Assembly (NCBI GenBank): GCA_022486585.1
Contig: JAKVKI010000001.1
Location: 1-64,000 of the forward strand
DNA from: Megasphaera sp.
Lineage (GTDB): Bacteria; Bacillota; Negativicutes; Veillonellales; Megasphaeraceae
Direction: 5' to 3'
Length of the DNA: 64,000 nucleotides
Shown: one piece after another, positions 53,774 to 63,313 of the stretch
Numbering within the stretch: the stretch's first letter is position 1
Layout of the letters: the number at the start of each line of letters is the position of its first letter
Notes under the pieces: generated by a model
Seen by the model: the letters and a program-made list of their open reading frames with translations, nothing else
Told to the model about the DNA's origin: nothing
Database searches by the model: none
Position numbers and translations under genes: made by a program

Positions 53774-53793
53774 ATCGGTTATATCCAACCGAT
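53774..53793 (+). promoter_or_regulatory. Perfect hairpin before the activase ribosome-binding site
   Basis: ATCGGTT (53774-53780) pairs with AACCGAT (53787-53793), directly followed by AAGGTG. It may be an operator or an RNA element that influences translation. A second small palindrome, CTGTTT/AAACAG, lies about 40 bases upstream. Little else is visible in the 307-base divergent gap. Confidence 0.4.
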
Positions 53794-53805
53794 AAGGTGA
53801 CACAT

Positions 53806-56800
53806 ATGAAAAATGTATTACATATAGGCATTGATATTGGATCAACGACAGTAAAAATCGCTGTCCTCAATGAAGCAAAACAGTGCCTGCACGCATGTTA
53901 TGTCCGTCACTATACGGATATCCGCCAAAAAGTATGGGATTTACTCCAGAACGCATATGAAGTCTTTGGTGACCAACAAATCACCATTGCTATTACCGGC
54001 TCCGGCGGTATCGCCCTGGCTGATTACCTGGGCATTCCTTTTGTACAAGAAGTCATTGCCGGTACAAAAGCAGTCCGGACGTATTATCCCCAATCAGACG
54101 TTATCATCGAATTAGGCGGTGAAGATGCCAAGATTACCTATCTGACCGGCGGTAATGAACATCGCATGAATGGCAGCTGTGCCGGCGGTACTGGTGCCTT
54201 TATCGATCAGATGGCTACACTCTTGCATACAAATGCCGGCGGCCTCAATGAACTGGCTGAACAATCTGATACCTTATACCCCATTGCTGCCCGTTGCGGC
54301 GTATTTGCCAAAACAGATATCCAAGCATTGCTGAATGAAGGTGCCAGCAAAGAAAACGTAGCCGCCTCGGTATTCCAATCTATTGTCTTTCAAACGATCA
54401 CCGGGTTGGCCTGCGGCCGTCCTATCAAAGGTACGGTCTGCTTCTTAGGCGGACCATTGACCTATTTGCCGCAACTGCGCAAACAATTTGCTAAGACCCT
54501 TCACTTGACACCGGAACAGGTCATCGCCCCGGAAAACGCTCAAGTCTACGTAGCCATCGGTGCTGCTTTAGGCAGTTTTGATGAAAAACCATTATCCTTC
54601 ATGACCCTTATGGGACAAATGAAAAATGTCGACGAATCGTCTTTAGCAAAATCAGACCGCGTTGCCCCCCTGTTCAAAGATGCTGGCGAATTGGAAGAAT
54701 TCCGCAACCGCCATGCCAAACATACTGTACCAGGCGGCGATCTGTCAACCTATAGTGGTCCGTGCTATCTCGGTATAGATGCCGGCTCCACGACCATCAA
54801 AGCCGTCTTATTGAGCGAAGATAATAAAATACTCTACTCACACTATCAAAATAATGAAGGCAGTCCGTTACTGGCTGCTAAAAATATCATTTCCGAAGTG
54901 TACAGCCAAATGCCTGAAAAGGCGTTCATTGCTAAGGCAGGTATTACGGGATATGGTGAAGCCTTATTAAAAGAAGCACTGCACATTGATTTAGGCGAAG
55001 TTGAAACAATTGCTCATTATCAGGCAGCAGCCCATTTCTGCCCTGATGTCGACTTTATTCTCGATATTGGCGGACAGGATATGAAATGCAGCAGCTTGAA
55101 AGACGGACACATTGAAAATATCCTTCTTAATGAAGCTTGCTCATCTGGTTGCGGTTCCTTTTTGGATACCTTCGCTAAATCGCTGAATTTGACGATCGAA
55201 GAATTTTCACAAGCAGCTTTATTGGCCAAAAGTCCTATCGATTTGGGATCACGGTGTACTGTCTTCATGAATTCTAAAGTCAAACAGGCGCAAAAAGAAG
55301 GCGCTACGATGGCGGATATTTCTGCCGGCCTGTCCTATTCTGTCATAAAAAATGCTTTATATAAAGTTATTAAAGTAAAGGACCCGGCCAAACTCGGTAA
55401 ACATATCGTCGTCCAAGGTGGCACGTTCTATAATGATGCGGTTTTACGGGCTTTTGAAAAGTTATTGGGACGTCACGTCATCAGACCGGCCATTGCCGGC
55501 CTCATGGGCGCATATGGCATGGGCCTCATTTGTCGCCGCGCTTATCATGAAGACCATGTTACTTCGGTCATCCTCAGCCCTGCAGATCTACGAAATCTGC
55601 AAGTCAAAACCTCTATCCGTCATTGCGGCAAATGCACGAATAACTGCTTGCTTACAGTAAATACCTTCAACGATGGTCGTTCCTTTATTACAGGAAACCG
55701 TTGCGAACGAGGAGCTGAAGGTTCATCGTCTAAACAGACTAAGGTATTGCCGAACCTGTATAAAGTAAAATACAACCTGCTTTTCAACCGCAAGCCCCTT
55801 ACTAACGGGCCTCGCGGCACCATCGGTATTCCCCGGGTCCTCAACATGTACGAAGACTATCCATTCTGGTTCACTTTTTTCACGGCGCTTGGGTATACCG
55901 TCGTCCTTTCGGATCCATCATCTAAAAAAATATTTGAAAAAGCGATGGATACAGTACCTTCAGATACAGCTTGCTATCCAGCAAAACTGGTCCATGGCCA
56001 TATAGAAAATCTATTGGAAAAAGGCGTCGACCGTATTTTCTATCCTTGTATCCAAAACGGGCCCAAAGAAGGAAGCAAAGACAATACATTTAACTGCCCT
56101 ATGGTCATGAGCTATCCTGAAGTCATCCGCAACAATATGGCTGAACGCCTTTCCGATACGAACACCTTATACTTGTGCCCCTTCCTGCCCTTACATGATG
56201 CGGATCGCATCGTCAAACGGCTCCAGGAAGAACTTCAAATCTGGGGCATTGGTAAAAAAGAGATCAAAAAAGCCGCTACTGCCGCTTGGAAAGAAGAAGA
56301 AGCATATAAGCAGAAATATCATGACATTACTAAGGCTACGCTGGCTATGCTCGAAAAGAAAGGCGAACGGGGCATCGTCCTCTGCGGCCGTCCCTATCAT
56401 ATTGATCCAGAAATCAATCATGGTATTCCCGAACTTATCAACAGTTTAGGTCTTGCTGTCCTTTCTGAAGACGGCGTCGCTCCCTTGGGACAGTTTGACG
56501 GACAGTTACGTGTCGTCGACCAATGGTCTTATCATTCACGACTTTATCGTGCCGCGCAATATATCATCCATCATTCTAATTTAGAACTGGTCGAATTGAA
56601 TTCTTTTGGTTGCGGCCTCGATGCTATCGTCGCTGATCAGGTTCAGGAAATCTTATCACAAGGTCATAAGATCCATACGTTGCTAAAAATCGACGAAGGC
56701 TCCAATTTAGGTGCTATTCGAATCCGTCTCCGTTCCCTTCTGTTCGTCATGAATCATCGCCTGCAAAAAGATCAGGTAATCGAACCATATTCTTATCACA

Positions 56801-58107
56801 AGGCCTTGTTTACAAAGGAAGATAAGAAGACAAACGTTATTTTAGCGCCTTCTATGACGCCCATTCATTTCCCATTATTCCAGGCAGCGTTTGCCCATGA
56901 AGGCTACCATATGGAGGTCCTGCCGCATCAGGGTCAAGAAGCTATCGACACCGGATTAGCTTACATCCACAACGATGCCTGCTATCCAGCCATCATGTCT
57001 TTGGGGCAAATTATTACAGCACTGAAATCCGGGAAATATGATTTAAAACACACGTCAGTTATCGTTTCTCAAACTGGCGGTTGCTGCCGGGCAACAAATT
57101 ACATTGGCATGATCCGCAAAGCCTTGGCTGATGCTAACTTGAGCGATGTTGCCATTTTATCACTAAACAACAAAGGGTTGAATAAGCAGCCTGGTTTCCA
57201 GCCACATCTTGGATTCTGGCACCGTCTGATCATGGGAATGATTTACGGAGATGCCTTACAGCAAGTTTTATACCGTACACGGCCTTATGAGAAAGTAAAA
57301 GGTACAGCTGAAGCATTATTCCATAAATGGCAAAAGAAATGCGCTACCGATTTAGTCAAAGCAGATTTCAAAACTTTCAAAAAGAATATCCATACGATGA
57401 TCGAGGAATTCGACCATATTGATATGGACGAAAAAATGAAACCTCGTATCGGTCTTGTCGGTGAAATTTACGTTAAATTCCATCCCATTGCCAATAATCA
57501 TATTGTTCGCATGATTGAAGAAGAAGGCGGTGAAATCATCGTTTCCGGCTTGGCAGACTTCTTTTTCTACGGCCTGCTCGATGACCAATTCCGCCATAAA
57601 TACTTATCTGGAAGCTGGCTTAAATCATTTGCCAGCAAATCCAGCGTGAAGATTCTTGATTGGTATCGCAAACCGTACTGTGAAGCTGTCGCCAAGAGTC
57701 GTCATTTCGATCCGATCACATCGATCTACGACATTGCTGAAGAAGCCAAACAATTCTTGTCCCTGGGCCATGAAGCCGGCGAAGGCTGGTTCCTGACCGG
57801 AGATATGATCGATCTCATCAAACGAGGCGCTAAAAACATCGTCTGCCTCCAGCCTTGGGCCTGCCTGCCGAATCATGTTACTGGCAAGGGTATGATCAAA
57901 ACACTAAAAGCTGCTTTCCCGGAAACAAACATCGTAGCCATTGACTACGATCCCAGCGCCAGTTCTGTCAATCAGACAAATCGTCTAAAATTGATGCTGA
58001 CAACGACATTTGAAGGAATTCGCAAACCTGTAAAAGCCGATGCGAAACCAATTATGCCGTTTATCAAAGGCGTTCGTATCAATAGTACCTTGCAAGCAGA
58101 TAAATAA
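53806..58107 (+). CDS. Giant acyl-CoA dehydratase activase-related protein (BadF/BadG/HgdC family plus DUF2229)
   Basis: This 1433-residue cytoplasmic protein holds two HgdC-like ATPase domains in tandem. The first (about 5-260) has GIDIGSTTVK, GGEDAKITYL and cluster cysteines Cys125 (NGSCAGGTG) and Cys164 (AARCGVF). The second (about 320-575) has GIDAGSTTIK, GGQDMKC, Cys445 (NEACSSGCG) and Cys484 (GSRCTVF). A Cys cluster follows near 600 (HCGKCTNNC). The remainder has DUF2229 (IGIPRVLNMYEDYPF, near 680) and a HgdB-like C-terminal half with NDACYPA and QTGGCCRATNY. HgdC proteins inject electrons into 2-hydroxyacyl-CoA dehydratases by ATP hydrolysis. This fused family is common in anaerobes, and its substrate is unknown. 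AAGGTGA before 53806 fixes the start. Confidence 0.85.
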   Translation: MKNVLHIGIDIGSTTVKIAVLNEAKQCLHACYVRHYTDIRQKVWDLLQNAYEVFGDQQITIAITGSGGIALADYLGIPFVQEVIAGTKAVRTYYPQSDVIIELGGEDAKITYLTGGNEHRMNGSCAGGTGAFIDQMATLLHTNAGGLNELAEQSDTLYPIAARCGVFAKTDIQALLNEGASKENVAASVFQSIVFQTITGLACGRPIKGTVCFLGGPLTYLPQLRKQFAKTLHLTPEQVIAPENAQVYVAIGAALGSFDEKPLSFMTLMGQMKNVDESSLAKSDRVAPLFKDAGELEEFRNRHAKHTVPGGDLSTYSGPCYLGIDAGSTTIKAVLLSEDNKILYSHYQNNEGSPLLAAKNIISEVYSQMPEKAFIAKAGITGYGEALLKEALHIDLGEVETIAHYQAAAHFCPDVDFILDIGGQDMKCSSLKDGHIENILLNEACSSGCGSFLDTFAKSLNLTIEEFSQAALLAKSPIDLGSRCTVFMNSKVKQAQKEGATMADISAGLSYSVIKNALYKVIKVKDPAKLGKHIVVQGGTFYNDAVLRAFEKLLGRHVIRPAIAGLMGAYGMGLICRRAYHEDHVTSVILSPADLRNLQVKTSIRHCGKCTNNCLLTVNTFNDGRSFITGNRCERGAEGSSSKQTKVLPNLYKVKYNLLFNRKPLTNGPRGTIGIPRVLNMYEDYPFWFTFFTALGYTVVLSDPSSKKIFEKAMDTVPSDTACYPAKLVHGHIENLLEKGVDRIFYPCIQNGPKEGSKDNTFNCPMVMSYPEVIRNNMAERLSDTNTLYLCPFLPLHDADRIVKRLQEELQIWGIGKKEIKKAATAAWKEEEAYKQKYHDITKATLAMLEKKGERGIVLCGRPYHIDPEINHGIPELINSLGLAVLSEDGVAPLGQFDGQLRVVDQWSYHSRLYRAAQYIIHHSNLELVELNSFGCGLDAIVADQVQEILSQGHKIHTLLKIDEGSNLGAIRIRLRSLLFVMNHRLQKDQVIEPYSYHKALFTKEDKKTNVILAPSMTPIHFPLFQAAFAHEGYHMEVLPHQGQEAIDTGLAYIHNDACYPAIMSLGQIITALKSGKYDLKHTSVIVSQTGGCCRATNYIGMIRKALADANLSDVAILSLNNKGLNKQPGFQPHLGFWHRLIMGMIYGDALQQVLYRTRPYEKVKGTAEALFHKWQKKCATDLVKADFKTFKKNIHTMIEEFDHIDMDEKMKPRIGLVGEIYVKFHPIANNHIVRMIEEEGGEIIVSGLADFFFYGLLDDQFRHKYLSGSWLKSFASKSSVKILDWYRKPYCEAVAKSRHFDPITSIYDIAEEAKQFLSLGHEAGEGWFLTGDMIDLIKRGAKNIVCLQPWACLPNHVTGKGMIKTLKAAFPETNIVAIDYDPSASSVNQTNRLKLMLTTTFEGIRKPVKADAKPIMPFIKGVRINSTLQADK

Positions 58108-58118
58108 CGGTATACTAA

Positions 58119-58166
58119 ACGAGCTAGGAACAACGTGAAAAACACGTCGCACCTAGCTCGTTTTTT
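58119..58166 (+). terminator. Terminator after the activase gene
   Basis: ACGAGCTAGG (58119-58128) pairs with CCTAGCTCGT (58152-58161), enclosing ACGTG/CACGT, followed by six T. Confidence 0.9.
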
Positions 58167-58178
58167 AGATTCCAACTG

Positions 58179-58808
58179 TTATTGACCTGTCACCTTTTCA
58201 TACGTTTCTGCTAATGAAGGAAAGTTATGGATTGAAACGATTTTCCATGTCCCATCTTCTTTTTGGACCATATCCAACTTGACGATAAAGTCTTTTTGCC
58301 ATTTCTGTTCTACCAGTTTTATCGTTACTACTGCTGTTTTATCCTTTTTTTCAGTCTTGCTGACACCATAATAATTCACTTCATTCGTATGGATTTCAGG
58401 AATAGTAATGCCGGCCTTTTTCCATGCTTTATTCTGTTTAAACAGTCCATCTTTATCTTCATCGCGACCGTTTTCTACATAATCCTTCGTTTGTTCCGTC
58501 AAAGCACTGACAACAACCGTTTTTAAGGGATCACGTATTGCCTGGACAGCATCACGGCTATCTTCTCCCATTTCCTCAATATCATACTTCGTTAAATCGT
58601 CGAACGCTTTAGTATATACACCTTCTACATCGATATAGTCTTCTGTCTTTTGCCAATCATGGCTTTTTATCGCTTCGCGAGCCAGGTTTATGGAATATCC
58701 CGGCGTTCTTACCCAATACAGAAAATACCAGCCAATAAAAGCGATAACTACCAGCACAATAACGATAGCAGCAAACTTTATTCCTCGTTTTTTACGCAAT
58801 TGTACCAT
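58179..58808 (-). CDS. DUF2939 family membrane-anchored protein
   Basis: This 209-residue protein has a basic N-terminus (MVQLRKKRG), one membrane segment (about 11-32) and an exported or periplasmic domain. The domain starts TPGYSINLAREAIKSHDWQ, resembling DUF2939, and ends with a beta-rich NTF2-like portion (KLDMVQKEDGTWKIVSIHNF). Function is unknown. The start has AAGGAG. It stands alone, with 87 bases to the next gene upstream. Confidence 0.65.
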   Translation of the reverse strand: MVQLRKKRGIKFAAIVIVLVVIAFIGWYFLYWVRTPGYSINLAREAIKSHDWQKTEDYIDVEGVYTKAFDDLTKYDIEEMGEDSRDAVQAIRDPLKTVVVSALTEQTKDYVENGRDEDKDGLFKQNKAWKKAGITIPEIHTNEVNYYGVSKTEKKDKTAVVTIKLVEQKWQKDFIVKLDMVQKEDGTWKIVSIHNFPSLAETYEKVTGQ

Positions 58809-58895
58809 CTATAGGACTCCTTCCTCATGCTAATCTGCTTTATGATACAGTATATACTCTTTACAGGCAGCACGCAATAAAGGTAACGGCATGGA

Positions 58896-59714
58896 TCACT
58901 TTTCTAATCCTATGGTTTTTATGCGTGCCTTATGTTTCCATATAGCTGCCTTTTCTGGATCCTGTGGCACACCTTGACCCGTCTCATAGGCCCTTGCCAA
59001 ATTTTCCATAGCCGGCACATAGCCGGTTTGGGCCGCCTGGCTAAATAATGCTGCCGCTCGTTCGGCATCTGTTGTTACACCCTTGCCATCACGATACAAT
59101 TGTCCTAAATTATTCTGCGCCGGACCATCCCCGCCAGCTGCAGCTTGTTCATACCAATACGCCGCAGCTGCATAGCTCTGATTGACACCTCTGCCGGTTT
59201 CATAAAGATAGCCAAGATTATTCTGTGCAATGATATTATCCTTTTTTGCAGCTAATTCATACCAATACGCCGCCTTCGTATCATCCTGCACGCCTCCATA
59301 TCCAAATTGATACATAATACCTGTATTGCACTGGCCATCACAGTTGCCATGACGAGCTGCCCGTTCATACCAATATACAGCTTGCTCATAATCTTGCTCA
59401 ACGCCCTGACCCGTCTCATATAAATGTCCGAGATTATTTTCTGCAGGACCATGCAATTGGTGTGCTGCTTGACCATACCAGTAGGCGGCCTTCGTTGTAT
59501 CTTCATCTACGCCCAGTCCATATTCATACTGATAGGCTAAATTATATTGGCCTTCGGCATATCCCTTCCAGGCAGCCCGGCTGTACCAATAGGCGGCCTG
59601 ACACCACGCCTCTGGTCCCGTACATTCAAAAAAATAGTAGTCTCCTACTTGGCATTGCAGGTTCTCGTCTCCGGCAAAAGCAGCTCGTACCATATCTTCC
59701 AATTCTTCCGCCAT
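58896..59714 (-). CDS. Sel1-repeat (TPR-like) protein
   Basis: This 272-residue protein consists of about six 36-residue Sel1-like repeats, each with the pattern AxYWYxxAAxxGxxxAQxNLGxLYExGxGV. No signal peptide or membrane segment is seen, so it is probably cytoplasmic. Sel1 repeats act as protein-binding scaffolds. Its partner is unknown. The tandem repeats make the DNA internally repetitive, so copy number may vary between strains. GGGAG precedes the start. Confidence 0.85.
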   Translation of the reverse strand: MAEELEDMVRAAFAGDENLQCQVGDYYFFECTGPEAWCQAAYWYSRAAWKGYAEGQYNLAYQYEYGLGVDEDTTKAAYWYGQAAHQLHGPAENNLGHLYETGQGVEQDYEQAVYWYERAARHGNCDGQCNTGIMYQFGYGGVQDDTKAAYWYELAAKKDNIIAQNNLGYLYETGRGVNQSYAAAAYWYEQAAAGGDGPAQNNLGQLYRDGKGVTTDAERAAALFSQAAQTGYVPAMENLARAYETGQGVPQDPEKAAIWKHKARIKTIGLEK

Positions 59715-59770
59715 ATTATTCTCCCACTATCTGCTATATAACTATGCGTACACCCTAATGGGGCCCATGC

Positions 59771-59798
59771 AAAAACGCCCCCTGAAAAAGCGGGACGT
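59771..59798 (-). terminator. Terminator after nudC
   Basis: On the minus strand ACGTCCCGC, TTTTTCA, GGGGGCGT, TTTTTGC, with one wobble pair. It ends the hom-thrB-nudC run. Confidence 0.7.
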
Positions 59799-59813
59799 CC
59801 TATACAGATTTGA

Positions 59814-60641
59814 TTATTTTTTACCTTGCTTGAATAGTGTCATCATTTCCATCGTAAGACTGGCATGTTCCGTATCTTCCGGAATATCTTCACGGGAAAT
59901 CCATGCTGCCGTTGCCAGTTCATCATGATCCACTTTCAGCACATCACTGCCATCAAGATCACAGAAAAATCCAAAAAGCAAGGTGTCCGTAAAGCACCAA
60001 GGCTGACTTTTATAAAACTGGAGATTTTTGACTTTGACGCCTACTTCTTCCATGACTTCCCGATGAACGGTTTCTTCAATGGTTTCACCTATTTCAGCAA
60101 ATCCTGCAAGAAGAGCTGCTTTTTTATATTCCCGTCCGGCATATTTAGAAACCAAAAGACTATTACCATTACGAACAGCAACGATGACAGCTGGACAAAT
60201 CCGAGGATAAATCATCGTATGGCAGTGTTCGCAATGGACCATGCGTTCTTTTTCACTATGTTCCATTGGCTGTCCGCACTGTCCGCAATACTGATGGTTT
60301 GCATACCAATTTCGAAGTGATAGTCCTGCAATACCTGCAAACGCTTGAAAACGAGGCTGTGAAGCTCTCATGAAATTGATAGATACATAGAAAAACCCTT
60401 TTTCTTCCGGCAATGGTACTAAGGCCAGGAAATAATCCTGATTATCCTCCCGAAAGAGCCAGCGAAATGAAGTATCCGGCTCATCCAAAAAATCACTGCG
60501 CACAGGATAGGAAAATTCGTTTCCTTTACCAGTACGAACTAAAATGTTCCTGCCATTGTAAGACAACAAAACAGATGTTGCTGCCAGCGGTGCCGGTACA
60601 TATTCATTATGAAAAACATGAGGTGAAATATCCTGGATCAT
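59814..60641 (-). CDS. nudC: NADH pyrophosphatase NudC
   Basis: This 275-residue Nudix enzyme cleaves NADH and may remove NAD caps from RNA. It shows a zinc ribbon with two CxxC pairs (YCGQCGQ near 117, HCEHCHT near 134), the Nudix box GFAEIGETIEETVHREVMEEVGV near 180-202 and the NudC-type SQPWCF motif (SQPWPF in most homologues). Its start overlaps the thrB stop by four bases (ATGA), so it is translated with the threonine genes although no metabolic link is obvious. Confidence 0.92.
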   Translation of the reverse strand: MIQDISPHVFHNEYVPAPLAATSVLLSYNGRNILVRTGKGNEFSYPVRSDFLDEPDTSFRWLFREDNQDYFLALVPLPEEKGFFYVSINFMRASQPRFQAFAGIAGLSLRNWYANHQYCGQCGQPMEHSEKERMVHCEHCHTMIYPRICPAVIVAVRNGNSLLVSKYAGREYKKAALLAGFAEIGETIEETVHREVMEEVGVKVKNLQFYKSQPWCFTDTLLFGFFCDLDGSDVLKVDHDELATAAWISREDIPEDTEHASLTMEMMTLFKQGKK

Positions 60642-61555
60642 GGAATAATTTTTGCTCCTTCATTAGTACATTTAAGGACATGCCCTACTGACTCTAAGCC
60701 GTGATCTTTAAAACAATGGATCATTGCATTCATAATCTTTTCTTCATCCGTTGTTGCAAAAGCCAATAAGGTCGAACCAGAGCCACTGATTGTCGAGCCC
60801 AGAGCTCCTGCACGGACTGCCGCCTTCAATACTTCTTCTCCGCCCGGAATAAGGCGGATCCGATAGGGAACGTGTAATTTATCCTGCAAACCATAGAATA
60901 TGCGGTCATATTGTTTCGTAAACAACGCTGATACAAGGAAACTGACACGACTGACATTAAACACTGCGCTTTGGTAATCGATAGTCTTGGGCAACGCCCT
61001 GCGGGCTTCTTCTGTTGCCACTTCTATTTGCGGACTAACGACAATAAAGGAAATATCCTGACCCATGAGAATGGAATTGGTCATGGTCTTACCATCAACC
61101 ATAATAGATACTGACAGGCCTCCGCAAATAGCTGGTGCTACATTATCCGGATGACCTTCTAAAGAGGTGGCCAATGACAACATATCCTGTTGCGACATTT
61201 TATTGCCAGTCAGCGCATTGCCAATCATTAATCCTCCTACAAGGGCCGCTGAACTACTTCCCAGGCCACGTGCCGGTGGAATCCGGTTGATCAGTTTTAA
61301 ATGGCCGCCTGTCGGAAGGGGTTGGCGATTCTTTACAGCTGCCGCTTTCATGGCCTGTCCTACCATATTATTTTCAAATATTGTCGGGATCTCATCTTTT
61401 CCTAACCCTTCAATTTCAATTGTAATATGGTCTTTATTCGCTTCTTCCGTAAAATAGATTTCATTATACAACGTAAGCGCAATACCGACAGCATCGAACC
61501 CAGAGCCGACATTTGCTGACGTAGCAGGGATTTGCACATGAATAGATTGCGTCAT
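60638..61555 (-). CDS. thrB: Homoserine kinase
   Basis: This 305-residue GHMP kinase phosphorylates homoserine in threonine synthesis. It has VQIPATSANVGSGFDAVGIAL at the N-terminus, the ATP loop PPARGLGSSSAALVGGL near 90-106 and STISGSGSTLLAF near 255. It follows hom by two bases. thrC is not in the window. Confidence 0.95.
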   Translation of the reverse strand: MTQSIHVQIPATSANVGSGFDAVGIALTLYNEIYFTEEANKDHITIEIEGLGKDEIPTIFENNMVGQAMKAAAVKNRQPLPTGGHLKLINRIPPARGLGSSSAALVGGLMIGNALTGNKMSQQDMLSLATSLEGHPDNVAPAICGGLSVSIMVDGKTMTNSILMGQDISFIVVSPQIEVATEEARRALPKTIDYQSAVFNVSRVSFLVSALFTKQYDRIFYGLQDKLHVPYRIRLIPGGEEVLKAAVRAGALGSTISGSGSTLLAFATTDEEKIMNAMIHCFKDHGLESVGHVLKCTNEGAKIIP

Positions 61556-61557
61556 GG

Positions 61558-62844
61558 TTACACCTCAATTACACGGATAGCATTGGCTACTTTATGGACA
61601 CAGGGCAGTGCTTCGATTTTTTTAAGAGATTCTCGTACCAATCCATCAGGCGAACGATCGATGAGAAGAACGATTTCTGCTATTTCTGTCGTTTCATCCT
61701 TTTGAATAAGAGACCGGATACTAATGTGGTCTTCACCAAAAACATTAGAAATAGCCGCCAATACGCCTGGCGCATTAGCTACGACCATGCGTAAATAATA
61801 CGATGCACTAATACTGCCTTGATCTTTTAATTTGGCATCATGCCAAACATAATCGCGCATACCGGTCATCCGCAAATTACGATGAAGGATAACATTCATG
61901 ACATCACTAACAACGGCACTGGCCGTCGGCAATGAGCCTGCGCCTTGACCATACAACATAATATCGCCAACGCAGTTACCACGGACACAGACAGCATTAT
62001 ACGCGCCGCCTACATTAGCCAGCGGGTGTCCTTTACGAATGAAGCTGGGATGGACATTAAGGGCAATGCCGTCCTTGTCCTGCCGGGCAATAGCCAGCAG
62101 TTTAATGACATAGCCCATTTCACCAGCATGCTTAATATCTTCTTGTGTAATAGATTCGATTCCTTCTACAGAAACATCATTGAACGTCACTGCTGAATGG
62201 AAGCCCAAGGTTGCTAATATAGCGATTTTACGAGCTGCATCATATCCACTGACATCATTGGTCGGATTTGCTTCAGCATACCCTTTTTCCTGAGCTTCTT
62301 TTAAAGCAGCTTCATAAGACATGCCCAAGTCTGTCATGCTCGATAAGATATAGTTTGTCGTACCATTCATAATACCGATAATTTCTTCAATCCGATTGGC
62401 ATTCAATGATGAATACATGGGACGTACAATAGGAATACCGCCGGCAACACTCGCTTCAAACTGCAGATCAACATGATGTTCCTGCGACATTTTCAGCAAC
62501 GGAATGCCATAGTCAGCCATGAGATCCTTATTTGCACTAACAACGCTCTTCCCCCGTTTAAAGCATTGTTCAATGCAATCTTTGGAGAAGCTGGGGCTGC
62601 CCATAACTTCAACGACGACATCAATATCATCATCATCAATAATATCTGCAAACTCTGTTGTCAACGCAATATTCGATGGTAAATCCATATGTTCATACTT
62701 AGGAAGATCCCGAATAAGGATCTTTTTAATCGTGATCTTAGTATCCAGTTGTTCCTCAATAAGTGAACCATTCATCGCCAATAAATCAATGACCCCTTTG
62801 CCAACGGTGCCACAGCCTAACAATGCAATCGAAACATTTTTCAT
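61558..62844 (-). CDS. hom: Homoserine dehydrogenase
   Basis: This 428-residue enzyme reduces aspartate semialdehyde to homoserine. It has the Rossmann motif LLGCGTVGKGV near 8-18, SANKDLMADYG near 105, the catalytic region GIMNGTTNYILSSM near 170 and a C-terminal ACT domain (about 350-428) for threonine feedback. AGGGGGCAGG precedes the start. It follows the ACT-domain gene by 19 bases. Confidence 0.96.
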   Translation of the reverse strand: MKNVSIALLGCGTVGKGVIDLLAMNGSLIEEQLDTKITIKKILIRDLPKYEHMDLPSNIALTTEFADIIDDDDIDVVVEVMGSPSFSKDCIEQCFKRGKSVVSANKDLMADYGIPLLKMSQEHHVDLQFEASVAGGIPIVRPMYSSLNANRIEEIIGIMNGTTNYILSSMTDLGMSYEAALKEAQEKGYAEANPTNDVSGYDAARKIAILATLGFHSAVTFNDVSVEGIESITQEDIKHAGEMGYVIKLLAIARQDKDGIALNVHPSFIRKGHPLANVGGAYNAVCVRGNCVGDIMLYGQGAGSLPTASAVVSDVMNVILHRNLRMTGMRDYVWHDAKLKDQGSISASYYLRMVVANAPGVLAAISNVFGEDHISIRSLIQKDETTEIAEIVLLIDRSPDGLVRESLKKIEALPCVHKVANAIRVIEV

Positions 62845-62863
62845 GCCCCTGCCCCCTTCTTAT

Positions 62864-63313
62864 TTACGCCTGGCCAATGATTTCTACTTTATTAACGCCA
62901 GACAATTTTTCCAATTTTTTAATCAAATCATCTACAGGAATCGTGATTTCCTTGGTTTCTATAGATATACTGACATCAGCCATTCCTTGAAGAGGAATAC
63001 CTTGGTTGATCGTCAGGATACTACCGTTATTAGCGGCAATCGTGTTCAATACTTGCGATAATTCACCAGGTTTATCGAAAATCATAATGGATAACGTAAC
63101 AATTTTCCCCTGGGTCACATCATAAAAGGGAAATACGTAATCTTTATATTTATAATAGGCACTGCGACTTAAGTCCATCAACTGCACGGCTTCATTGATG
63201 GTTTTCGTTTGATGATGCTTGAGGATTTCTTTGACTTTAATTGTTTTTTTGATAGCTTCCGGCAAGATATCTTCCCGAACTAAATAGAACTTATAGGTGC
63301 TGTCATTTTTCAA
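62864..63313 (-). CDS. ACT domain protein (UPF0735/PheB-like)
   Basis: This 149-residue protein has an N-terminal helical part (KVKEILKHHQTKTINEAVQLMDLSRSAYYKYKDYVFPF), with a helix-turn-helix look, and a C-terminal ACT domain (about 70-146, TLSIMIFDKPGELSQVLNTIAANNG). Length and layout match the UPF0735 family often found beside hom/thrB in Firmicutes. A longer ATG form exists inside the epimerase gene, but GAGGAGG seven bases before the TTG at 63313 fixes a TTG start overlapping the epimerase stop (TTGA). It may sense an amino acid and regulate this pathway; that is inferred. Confidence 0.82.
   Translation of the reverse strand: MKNDSTYKFYLVREDILPEAIKKTIKVKEILKHHQTKTINEAVQLMDLSRSAYYKYKDYVFPFYDVTQGKIVTLSIMIFDKPGELSQVLNTIAANNGSILTINQGIPLQGMADVSISIETKEITIPVDDLIKKLEKLSGVNKVEIIGQA

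Noticed and set aside
62519-63061. A 180-residue plus-strand frame opposite hom and the ACT gene
   Set aside because: It is antisense to two well-supported genes, is low in family-like motifs, and has no ribosome-binding site. It is a shadow frame.
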